Origin: Spirochaetaceae bacterium
GTDB lineage: Bacteria; Spirochaetota; Spirochaetia; SZUA-6; Bin103
Direction of reading: 5' to 3'
NCBI GenBank assembly: GCA_028821475.1
Contig: JAPPGB010000022.1
Coordinates: forward strand, 24,148-62,152
DNA: 38,005 nucleotides
Shown: one piece after another, positions 24,417-31,377 of the stretch
Position numbering within the stretch: position 1 is the first letter of the stretch
Layout: every line of letters begins with the position of its first letter
Notes under the pieces: generated by a model
Databases searched by the model: none
Seen by the model: only the letters and a program-made list of their open reading frames with translations
What the model was told of the DNA's origin: nothing
Made by a program: the position numbers and the translations under genes

Positions 24417-25661
24417 GTGCGGGAGTTGCGGATAGACGGTGACCGGCTGTGGGCCGGCTTGTCGCGAATGGGGGAGATCGGCGCCACCCCGGCCGGCGGC
24501 GTGAACCGGCAGGCGCTGACCGACGGCGACCGGGCCGCCCGCGACCTGTTCATTTCGTGGTGCCGCGAGGCCGGATGCAGCGTCAGAGTCGACGCCGCCG
24601 GCAACATCTTCGCGCGCCGGGCCGGGAGGCGCGCCGGCGCGCCGGCGGTCGCGGCGGGCAGCCACCTGGACAGCCAGCCGGCGGCCGGCCGCTTCGACGG
24701 CGCACTGGGAGTGCTGGCCGCTCTGGAGGTGGTGCGCACGTTGAACGACCACGGCGTGGTCACCGAATCGCCCCTGGAGGTGGTCTCCTGGACCAACGAG
24801 GAGGGCTGCCGCTTCGCGCCCTCGATGATGGGGTCGGGCATATTCACGGGCCGGTTCGATGCCGCCCGGATGGCGGCCACCGCCGATACCGAAGGGCGCA
24901 CCTTCGGGGCGGAGCTGGAGCGCATCGGCTACCGCGGCAAGGACCGGGTCTCGGCGGCGGAACTCGCCGCCTGGTTCGAGTTGCACATCGAGCAGGGACC
25001 GGTCCTGGAACGGGAAGGGACTACGATCGGCGTGGTGACCGGCGCCAACGGGCTGCGCTGGTTCGACGTGGTCGTGACGGGAAGTGATGCGCATGCCGGC
25101 CCGACGCCGATGGCGGAACGGCGCGACGCCCTGCTCGGAGCGGCGCGCATCGTGACGGCGGTCAATCGCATCGGCCATGCCCACCTGCCGGGAGCGAGCG
25201 CGACCGTGGGCTCGCTGGCCGTGCATCCCAACTCGCGCAACACCGTTCCCGGCCGGGTCGAGTTCACCGTCGATCTGCGCCATCGGGACGAGGCGCGGCA
25301 GGCGGCGATGAAGGACGCCCTGGAAGCGAAGGCAGCCTCGATCTGCGCCGCGGACAATCTGGAGCTGGACTTGCAGGAGATCGCCAACCAGCCGCCGCTG
25401 CGCTTCGATCCCGGCTGCATCGCCGCGGTGCGCGGCGCCGCGGCGGCCTGCGGACTATCGTGGCGGGAGATGGTGTCGGGCGCCGGTCACGACGCCTGCC
25501 ACCTCGCGGAGCGGGTACCGACTGCCATGATCTTCATTCCGTGCGAGGGCGGGATCAGCCACAGCGAGCGGGAGAACGCCACCCGCGAGGACTGCACCGC
25601 CGGGGCCAACGTACTGCTGCACGCCGTGCTGGAGCGCGCCGCCGCGCGCGCCGCGCGCTGA
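24417..25661 (+). CDS. M20-family Zn-dependent N-carbamoyl amidohydrolase
   Basis: Binuclear-metal hydrolase (414 aa) of the group with N-carbamoyl-L-amino-acid hydrolase, beta-ureidopropionase and allantoate amidohydrolase. Metal ligands can be assigned: His83 and Asp94 (GSHLDSQPAAGRFDGALG), Glu129 next to catalytic Glu128 (TNEEG), His190 (FELHIEQGPVLE), and His382 (GGISHSERE). GSDAHAGPTPM marks the dimerisation domain. These enzymes remove a carbamoyl group from a nitrogen. It follows the aminotransferase by 73 bp on the same strand. In a cluster with agmatine deiminase but no nitrilase-type AguB, N-carbamoylputrescine or its transaminated product is a possible substrate; this is inference. 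The start is GTG at 24417 with AGGA upstream. Confidence 0.87.
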   Translation: MRELRIDGDRLWAGLSRMGEIGATPAGGVNRQALTDGDRAARDLFISWCREAGCSVRVDAAGNIFARRAGRRAGAPAVAAGSHLDSQPAAGRFDGALGVLAALEVVRTLNDHGVVTESPLEVVSWTNEEGCRFAPSMMGSGIFTGRFDAARMAATADTEGRTFGAELERIGYRGKDRVSAAELAAWFELHIEQGPVLEREGTTIGVVTGANGLRWFDVVVTGSDAHAGPTPMAERRDALLGAARIVTAVNRIGHAHLPGASATVGSLAVHPNSRNTVPGRVEFTVDLRHRDEARQAAMKDALEAKAASICAADNLELDLQEIANQPPLRFDPGCIAAVRGAAAACGLSWREMVSGAGHDACHLAERVPTAMIFIPCEGGISHSERENATREDCTAGANVLLHAVLERAAARAAR

Positions 25662-25723
25662 ACGACGAGCAGCCCGCGGCGATAGCCCACCGCTTGCGTC
25701 GAGGTGTTCCCGTTACGTGGAGT

Positions 25724-26947
25724 TCAGGCGATCGCGTTCCAGACGAGGCCGGCGAAGAGCGAGCCCGCGAACCCGATGCCGAGGTAGGCGGCGAACACGC
25801 GCCCTCTGACCAGCGCCCAGACCGCGATTGCCGCCGGGATGCAGCTTACGCCGCCGGCGATCACGAACGACATGGCCGCGCCGTTCGACATGCCCTGTGC
25901 CAGCAGCGCGTCGACCAGGGGCACGGTCGCGAAGCCGTTCAGGTAGGCCGGCGCGCCGACCACCGCGCCCAGGAGGATGGGCCGCAGCCCATCCCCGCCG
26001 AGCACGGAGGCGATTACCTCCGCCGGCACGTACTCCAGCATCAGCGCCTCCACCAGGTAGGCCAGGAGCAGCCACTTGGCCAGGAACAGCGCATTCCGGG
26101 CGGCGGTGTCGTGGAACGCCCGCAGGCGCGCCGGCGTGCGCCAGAACACCCACTCCGGACGGGTGGCGTCGGGACCGCTGTCGCACCCGGTGCCGCAGGC
26201 GGACGTGCAACTCGCCGCGGCGGGTTGTGCCCTGAGCGGGTCGGCAAACAGGCCGCGGACGGAGCATGCCTTCACCAGTAACCCGCCGCCGACGCCGAGG
26301 CACACTGCCGCCACCGTCTTGGCGGCCGCGAAGCCGGTACCCAGCGTACCTGCGGTGATCAGGAACATCGCCGGGTCCATAAGCGGCGAGGCGAGCCAGA
26401 ACGCCATCACCGCGGACAGCGGCGCGCCGACGACCAGCAGGGCGGAGATGAACGGAATCACCTCGCAGGAGCAGAACGGTGCGAGGGCGCCCACCAGTGC
26501 GCCCAGCAGAATCATGCGAGACTCCCGTCCCGTGAACGTCCTGCTCAGGAGCGCCTCGGCGCCGGTAGCCCGCAACCACGCCACCGCCAGCACCGCGCCG
26601 GCGATGAACATGCCGGTGTGCAGGATCGCGCCGCCGGCAAAGCGGAGGGCCGGCAGCACTTGCTCGGGATCAAAGACCGCCAGCAGAACCGGGATCAGCG
26701 CTATTGCCAGCCAGACCTTGTCGGTACGCCGCCACAGCCGGCGAAGCGAGGCAGCATGGCGCGCTGCCTGCCGTGTTGACGGCGCGGGCGGCGACGCGCT
26801 GCCGCAACACGCCGCAGATGTCCGGGCGGCGAGTGCCGACGCCGGTTCACGGACCTCGAGGCGGCGGCGCCCGTGCGACGATGCGGACGATGTCGATGCG
26901 TCGGCCACCGTCGCCGAGCGGGTCACGGACCGCCGGTTGCTACTCAC
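25724..26947 (-). CDS. COG0701 permease (ArsP / Cu-Zn efflux type)
   Basis: Membrane permease of 407 aa from the chosen start. About eight helices begin near residue 77 (KVWLAIALIPVLLAV). Both halves carry the family signatures: GALAPFCSCEVIPFISALLVVGAPLSAVMAFWLASPLMDP and, later, GAPAYLNGFATVPLVDALLAQGMSNGAAMSFVIAG (each read as one motif). The CSC in the first and a loop with four Cys (SCTSACGTGCDS) suggest soft-metal or arsenical handling. GTG at 26947 overlaps the end of the arsR gene by 8 nt; the first ~75 residues are low-complexity and the true start may lie further in. Families with this build include ArsP (organoarsenical efflux) and SO_0444 (Cu/Zn efflux). Confidence 0.8.
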   Translation of the reverse strand: MSSNRRSVTRSATVADASTSSASSHGRRRLEVREPASALAARTSAACCGSASPPAPSTRQAARHAASLRRLWRRTDKVWLAIALIPVLLAVFDPEQVLPALRFAGGAILHTGMFIAGAVLAVAWLRATGAEALLSRTFTGRESRMILLGALVGALAPFCSCEVIPFISALLVVGAPLSAVMAFWLASPLMDPAMFLITAGTLGTGFAAAKTVAAVCLGVGGGLLVKACSVRGLFADPLRAQPAAASCTSACGTGCDSGPDATRPEWVFWRTPARLRAFHDTAARNALFLAKWLLLAYLVEALMLEYVPAEVIASVLGGDGLRPILLGAVVGAPAYLNGFATVPLVDALLAQGMSNGAAMSFVIAGGVSCIPAAIAVWALVRGRVFAAYLGIGFAGSLFAGLVWNAIA

Positions 26948-27284
26948 GGTGAGCACACTCGTGCGGGTGGGCGCGGTCGGTGCAGCACTCCGACAGCAGG
27001 TATGCCGACAGCGCCTGCACACGCGGGTAGGCGACCGCGGCACAGATGATCGAGCGTCCCTTCTTGACCCGGTGCACAAGACCGGCCTGGGTCAGAATGC
27101 GCACGTGGTGAGTCAGGGTGGAGCCTGCGACCCCGCTACGCTCGCCCAGCGAGCCGATCGGCAGGCCCTCCGGTCCCGCCCGCACCAGCGTGTTGAGCAC
27201 GGCAAGACGCTGCTCCGAGCCCAGCGCGGCGAACGTGGAAGCCGCATCCTCGACCGCGAGCGGACGGTCAGCCTTGGTTGTCAT
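26940..27284 (-). CDS. ArsR-family metalloregulator
   Basis: A 114 aa winged-helix repressor: FAALGSEQRLAVLNTLVRAG, then IGSLGERSGVAGSTLTHHVRILTQAGLVHRVKKGRSIIC. The C-terminus SECCTDRAHPHECAHRE offers three Cys and several His as a likely metal or arsenic sensor site. The start is ATG at 27284 (MTTKADRP); upstream in-frame codons run into the palindrome at 27291-27306. Its stop overlaps the permease start, so it should control its own operon, releasing DNA when metal binds. Confidence 0.88.
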   Translation of the reverse strand: MTTKADRPLAVEDAASTFAALGSEQRLAVLNTLVRAGPEGLPIGSLGERSGVAGSTLTHHVRILTQAGLVHRVKKGRSIICAAVAYPRVQALSAYLLSECCTDRAHPHECAHRE

Positions 27285-27290
27285 AGTTGT

Positions 27291-27306
27291 ATATTTCGCG
27301 AAACAT
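27291..27306. promoter_or_regulatory. Candidate ArsR operator
   Basis: ATATTTCGCGAAACAT, a 16 bp dyad with a perfect 10 bp core (TTTCGCGAAA) and one mismatched pair. It starts 6 bp before the arsR start codon, in an AT-richer stretch, where a repressor would block transcription or the ribosome site region. Inferred autoregulatory site. Confidence 0.5.
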
Positions 27307-27439
27307 CGAACTATTGTCAAGCCCGGATACAGCCCTTGGGTGCGGCCGCGGGTGTGATACGCTTATGGCCATGAGCAAAGCAGCCGATGTGTTCTACGCC
27401 GCGCTCGACCTGAACGCCGTGCGGTAAAATGATGGACGT

Positions 27440-27462
27440 CGGCGTTCGCGGAAGCAACGCCG
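27440..27462 (+). other. Hairpin upstream of the short-chain dehydrogenase gene
   Basis: CGGCGTT / AACGCCG form a perfect 7 bp stem around a 9-base loop, 12 bp after the TAA of a tiny open frame (27371-27427, MSKAADVFYAALDLNAVR). There is no T-run after it, so it is not a standard terminator. It does not match the fluoride riboswitch pattern I know. Role unclear. Confidence 0.3.
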
Positions 27463-27501
27463 CGTTTGGGTGGCGTGGTGCCGGTGTGGCATACTCGCGG
27501 C

Positions 27502-28302
27502 GTGAAGACCATACTGGTAACCGGCAGCACGGATGGAATTGGGCGAGCCACGGCCCGTGAACTGGCCGAACGCGGCTGCGCGGTGGTCGTGCACGGGCGC
27601 AACGAACGGCGCGCGACCGTCGCGGCGCGGGAGTTGGCGGACGCCACCGGCAACCGGCGAGTGACCGCGGTGGCCGGCGACTTCGCGTCGCTGGCCGGAG
27701 TGCGGGCGCTGGCGGCGCAAGTCCGGGACGCCTGTCCGCGGCTCGACGTGCTGATCAACAACGCAGGTCTCGCCGTGCGCCGCCGCCGCACCTCGAAGGA
27801 CGGCTACGAGAGCACCTTCGCCGTAAACCACCTGGCGCCGTTCCTGTTGACCAACCTGCTGCTCGACCGTCTCCGGGCGAGCGCGCCGGCGCGCATCGTC
27901 AACGTCAGTTCCGGCGTGCATACCAGCGGCCGCATCGACTTCGACGACCTGCAGATGGAGCGCGGCTTCGACGGTTGGCAGGCGTATTGCAACTCCAAGT
28001 TCGCCAACGCCCTGTTCACCTGCGAGTTGGCCCACCGCCTCGACGCCGCCGAGGTGACCGCCAACTTCCTCCATCCCGGCGTAATCGACACCAAGCTGCT
28101 GCACGTGAACTTCGGCGGCGGCAGTCCGGTGGCGGACGGAGCGCGTACCCCGCTGCACCTGGCTCTGGCGCCGGACGTCGCCGACGTCACCGGAGCATAC
28201 TTCGTGAACCGGCGGCAGACGCGCGCATCGTCCGCGGCCGGCGACCGCCGCCTCGCCGCCGAGCTGTGGCGCGTCAGCGCTTCTCTCACTGGATTGACGT
28301 AG
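27502..28302 (+). CDS. Short-chain dehydrogenase/reductase
   Basis: NAD(P)-dependent oxidoreductase of 266 aa. The cofactor motif TGSTDGIGRATARELAERG is at the N-terminus, followed by HGRN (Arg favouring NADP), NNAG, the catalytic Ser in NVSSGVH and Y-x-x-x-K in YCNSK. The NSKFANALFTCELAHRL and HPGVIDTKL segments resemble the retinol-dehydrogenase/WWOX-like group. GTG at 27502 was chosen because the first beta strand (KTILVTG) starts there. The crcB gene follows after 8 bp, so they are probably co-transcribed. Substrate unknown. Confidence 0.88.
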   Translation: MKTILVTGSTDGIGRATARELAERGCAVVVHGRNERRATVAARELADATGNRRVTAVAGDFASLAGVRALAAQVRDACPRLDVLINNAGLAVRRRRTSKDGYESTFAVNHLAPFLLTNLLLDRLRASAPARIVNVSSGVHTSGRIDFDDLQMERGFDGWQAYCNSKFANALFTCELAHRLDAAEVTANFLHPGVIDTKLLHVNFGGGSPVADGARTPLHLALAPDVADVTGAYFVNRRQTRASSAAGDRRLAAELWRVSASLTGLT

Positions 28303-28310
28303 CTGAGGAC

Positions 28311-28709
28311 ATGAGCGACCTGTTGCGCGCCGTCGCCTGGGTGGGCGTCGGCGGGTTCCTCGGGGCCACCGGCAGGTTCCTGTTGAGCGGCTGGATCGGC
28401 GCCCACGCGGGGCGGTTCCCTTTCGGTACCTTGGCGGTCAACGTCGTTGGATCGCTGGCGGTCGGTCTCCTGGCGGGGGCTCTCGCCGGCAGGGCGCCCG
28501 CGGGCGATGCGGTTCGGCTGCTGGTGATGGCGGGGTTCCTGGGCGCCTTTACCACGTTCTCGGCGTTCAGCTACGAGTCGGTCCAGCTCTGGCAGGCCGG
28601 CCGCTGGCCGGCACTGTTCGCCAATGTCGGCCTGAACGTCGGCGGTTGCCTGCTGGCTGCCGCCGCCGGGACAGGCGCCGCCCGCCTGCTGACCGGCGAT
28701 CCCGGTTGA
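28311..28709 (+). CDS. crcB: Fluoride channel CrcB/Fluc
   Basis: Four-helix membrane protein (132 aa) forming a dual-topology dimeric fluoride channel that protects against fluoride. Signatures: GVGGFLGATGRFLLSGW at ~12-28, FGTLAVNVVGSLAVGLL with the pore Asn, and GFLGAFTTFSAFSYE with the conserved Thr and Phe residues. The length fits the family. The start is ATG at 28311; GAGGA ends 2 bp before it. Only one copy is present, so it should be a homodimer. No fluoride riboswitch is recognised before it or before the dehydrogenase gene. Confidence 0.92.
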   Translation: MSDLLRAVAWVGVGGFLGATGRFLLSGWIGAHAGRFPFGTLAVNVVGSLAVGLLAGALAGRAPAGDAVRLLVMAGFLGAFTTFSAFSYESVQLWQAGRWPALFANVGLNVGGCLLAAAAGTGAARLLTGDPG

Positions 28710-28902
28710 GCGGACTCCGGCAACGTTGACCGGTTTCGCCGGAGCGGCTGCGCAGCCTTGTGCCCGTACTGCCGGCGGCGTGCCTGCCACACCGCGGGCA
28801 GGGATGCGGTCCCGGCCTGTACTTTCCTGCCATCAGCACGTAGCATTGCGGAGGCTGGGGCGCCCGCGAGTGTGACGTGGCCCGCGCCGGACAAGGAGCG
28901 CC

Positions 28903-29286
28903 ATGGAACGGCAAACCCGACAGCGTGATGCGATCCAGGCGGTGGTCGAGTCGTACGATCGTCCACTGAGCCCCACGGAACTGTGCGATGCGGCGCGCGA
29001 ACACCTGCCCCGCCTCGGTATCGCCACCGTGTACCGCGCCATCCGCGACCTGGTGGAATCCGGCTGGCTGAGGGCGGTCGAGGTCCCCGGTTCGCCGGCC
29101 CGTTACGAGCGCGCCGGCAAGCCGCACCATCATCACTTCCTATGCCGGGAGTGCAACGCCTTGTGGGAGGTGGGCGGATGCCTGCGCGGCGTCGAGGCGC
29201 TGGCTCCTGACGGTTTTCTCACCGAGACACACGAAATCACCCTGTACGGACTGTGCAACGATTGCCACGGCGCGGACCCGTCCTGA
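28903..29286 (+). CDS. Fur-family metal-responsive regulator
   Basis: Winged-helix repressor (127 aa) with the Fur layout. The DNA-binding helix is GIATVYRAIRDLVESGW (~39-55). The hinge region carries HHHHFLCREC (His75-78, Cys81, Cys84), and a second pair CNDC (Cys118, Cys121) completes a structural Zn site. The usual long C-terminal metal-binding tail is short, so which metal it senses (Zn, Fe, Ni or peroxide) cannot be told; its neighbour, a His-rich transporter, favours Zn or Ni. The start is ATG at 28903 behind AAGGAG. Confidence 0.88.
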   Translation: MERQTRQRDAIQAVVESYDRPLSPTELCDAAREHLPRLGIATVYRAIRDLVESGWLRAVEVPGSPARYERAGKPHHHHFLCRECNALWEVGGCLRGVEALAPDGFLTETHEITLYGLCNDCHGADPS

Positions 29287-29353
29287 GCCGTACCTCGCCG
29301 AGCCTTGATTTGCGCCGGGGCCATCATCTCCATGGTCCGGTGGCCGCGTCGGC

Positions 29354-30394
29354 ATGACGTTCTGGATCGCCATCGCCCTGGTTTCGGCGCTGCTGTTCGG
29401 GGCATCGACGCCGTTGAGCAAGCTGCTGCTGGACCAGGTGAGTCCGTTCCAGTTGGCCGGGCTACTCTACCTTGGGGCGGCGCTGGGGGTGAGTCCGTTC
29501 GCGATCCGCAAGCGGGTCGTGCAGCGGGTGGTGCGCATGGACCGCGCCAACCAGGTAAGGCTGGCCGGAGCCGTGGTGCTGGGCGGAATGGCCGGCCCGG
29601 TGCTGCTGCTGTTGGGGCTGCGGCTGGCCGCGGCCGCGTCGGTGTCGCTGTGGCTCAACCTGGAGCTGGTCGCCACCGCCGTACTGGGCGTGGTGCTGTT
29701 CCGCGATCATCTGACCGGCCGCGCCTGGGTCGGAGCGGGGCTCGTCGTGGCCGCCGCGTTGTTGCTGTCATGGGAGGAGCATTCGGCCGGGCTCCTGCCG
29801 GGGATACTGGTGGCGCTGGCGTGCGTCTGCTGGGGCTTCGACAACCATTTCACCTCCCTGATCGACGGACTGACACCGCAGGAGACCACGCTGTGGAAGG
29901 GGCTGGTCGCCGGGACGACCAACCTCGCCATCGGGCTTGGCGTGTCGAGCTGGAGCGCCACCGCCGGCACCGCCGCGGCCACGCTGCTGCTGGGAGCGCT
30001 CGCCTACGGCGCGAGCATCGTGCTGTACATTGCCGCCGCCCAGAATATCGGCGCCACCCGCGGGCAACTCGTGTTCTCGGCCGCGCCGTTCTTCGGCGTG
30101 CTGCTCGCGGTGGTCGTACTCGGTGAGCCGTTCGGCGCCATCCAGATCGCCGCCACGGCGGTACTGGTGCTCGGCCTCCTGGTGCTGATGCGCGAGGGTC
30201 ACGCACATCGCCACCACCATCCGGCCGAGGAGCACGAACACTGGCACCGCCACAACGACGGCCACCACCTGCACGAGCACCCCGGGCTGCCCGCCTGGAT
30301 CGGCCACGTGCACCCGCACCTCCACGACGCGGTCGAACACGAGCATCCGCACGTGCCCGACGTCCACCACCGCCACCAGCACGACCACCGATAG
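29354..30394 (+). CDS. EamA/DMT-family transporter with His-rich tail
   Basis: Membrane protein of 346 aa: ten hydrophobic segments in two EamA repeats (residues ~1-140 and ~145-280). The typical GEPFGAIQIAATAVLVLGLLVLM closes the second repeat. The last 67 residues hold 25 His, arranged as HxH and HHH runs, and would lie on one side of the membrane as a metal-binding tail. The gene starts 67 bp after a Fur-family gene on the same strand, which suggests metal-controlled expression. Zn, Ni or Co transport or buffering is the likely theme; DMT transporters usually carry small organic molecules, so the direct substrate is uncertain. Confidence 0.82.
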   Translation: MTFWIAIALVSALLFGASTPLSKLLLDQVSPFQLAGLLYLGAALGVSPFAIRKRVVQRVVRMDRANQVRLAGAVVLGGMAGPVLLLLGLRLAAAASVSLWLNLELVATAVLGVVLFRDHLTGRAWVGAGLVVAAALLLSWEEHSAGLLPGILVALACVCWGFDNHFTSLIDGLTPQETTLWKGLVAGTTNLAIGLGVSSWSATAGTAAATLLLGALAYGASIVLYIAAAQNIGATRGQLVFSAAPFFGVLLAVVVLGEPFGAIQIAATAVLVLGLLVLMREGHAHRHHHPAEEHEHWHRHNDGHHLHEHPGLPAWIGHVHPHLHDAVEHEHPHVPDVHHRHQHDHR

Positions 30395-30419
30395 CGTGGA
30401 CTGGCGGGCGCCGCGTCGG

Positions 30420-31346
30420 CTACCGCAGGCGGGAGGTCCAGTTGGTCGGGATCGGCTCGGCGGCGCCGTCGTACCTGATGGCGAGCGGGCGCAGCAACTC
30501 GGTGATCTCCGGGGGTGCGTCGTCGCTGAGTTGCAGACCGTGTTCGACCGCCGCGACCGAGGCTTGCGTGCGTTCCGGGAGGTCCGGGAACGCGGGGTAG
30601 TACCACATGGTGAGGCAGGTGCGGCGCGTGTCGCTGCCGTTGGCGTGGGACGCGTGGAATAGCGACCCGTACCCGGCCACGAAGTCGCCGGCACGCAGCG
30701 GCACGTCGATTTCGTCGTCGTAGCGGGCGAATGCCGGGTTGCCGCCGGGGTTCCGGTACTGCCGGTTGTCGTGCGTGTGCGACTCCGGCACCAGGTCGTG
30801 CAGCGCGTGGCGCTTCAGGTGGGAGCCGGGAATGACGCGCAGGCAGCCGTTCTCCGGGGTCGTGTCGGTCAGGTAGAACATCAGGAACGCCTGGATCGGA
30901 ACGGGCGTGTAGCTCACCGGGTCGTCCCAGAAACGGCCATCCTCGTGCCAGAACAGCGGCGGACTGTGCGGCGGCTTGCTGATCACCCGCCCGTGGCCGA
31001 ACTTGGGGTCGTGAAAGCCGAGCCGCGCCAGCGCCTGCAGGACACCGGGGTGGGCGATGAACTCGGCGAATACCGGGTAGCGCTCGATGAACGGCCCGTT
31101 CACCAGGATCATGCTGCCGGTAGCCACCTGCTCGGCGAAGTGCTGTTCGTCCTGCTCGGCCAAGCTGGCGTCGCTGGCCTCGCGGAGGCGGTCCAGGAGT
31201 GCCTCGTCGAGCACGTTGCGGAAGATGTAGAACCCGTCGCGATCGAACTGCGCGCGTTCCGTGTTGGCTTTCGCGTGTTGCGCGTTGACACTCGCGTGGT
31301 TCGGACTGACGTTCGTCTGTTTCGTGCTCACCGTCTGCGTCGCCAT
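30420..31346 (-). CDS. Phytanoyl-CoA dioxygenase (PhyH) family protein
   Basis: Fe(II)/2-oxoglutarate dioxygenase of 308 aa, only distantly like the one at 2260-3156. Metal ligands: His134 and Asp136 in LFWHEDGRFW, and distal His234 in LFHASHANGSDTRR, with Arg241/242 for 2-oxoglutarate. The QFDRDGFYIFRNVLDEALLDRLREA opening and ENGCLRVIPGSHLKRH segment are typical of the family. The first ~30 residues (polar, Asn/Gln/Thr/Lys-rich) look disordered and come from a loosely repetitive DNA stretch. Three nearby genes on the same strand are separate functions. Substrate unknown. Confidence 0.87.
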   Translation of the reverse strand: MATQTVSTKQTNVSPNHASVNAQHAKANTERAQFDRDGFYIFRNVLDEALLDRLREASDASLAEQDEQHFAEQVATGSMILVNGPFIERYPVFAEFIAHPGVLQALARLGFHDPKFGHGRVISKPPHSPPLFWHEDGRFWDDPVSYTPVPIQAFLMFYLTDTTPENGCLRVIPGSHLKRHALHDLVPESHTHDNRQYRNPGGNPAFARYDDEIDVPLRAGDFVAGYGSLFHASHANGSDTRRTCLTMWYYPAFPDLPERTQASVAAVEHGLQLSDDAPPEITELLRPLAIRYDGAAEPIPTNWTSRLR

Positions 31347-31377
31347 GGACGCATGATAGCGCGCCGCGCGGTTCCTG

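Noticed and set aside
27428-28310. Possible fluoride riboswitch for crcB
   Set aside because: The hairpin at 27440-27462 and the bases before 28311 do not show the conserved loops of the crcB motif as I know them.
31250-31345. Loosely repetitive DNA at the 5' end of the second dioxygenase gene, considered as a tandem repeat
   Set aside because: Units are short and poorly matched; it is better described as a low-complexity N-terminus. No CRISPR-like regular repeats were seen in the window.
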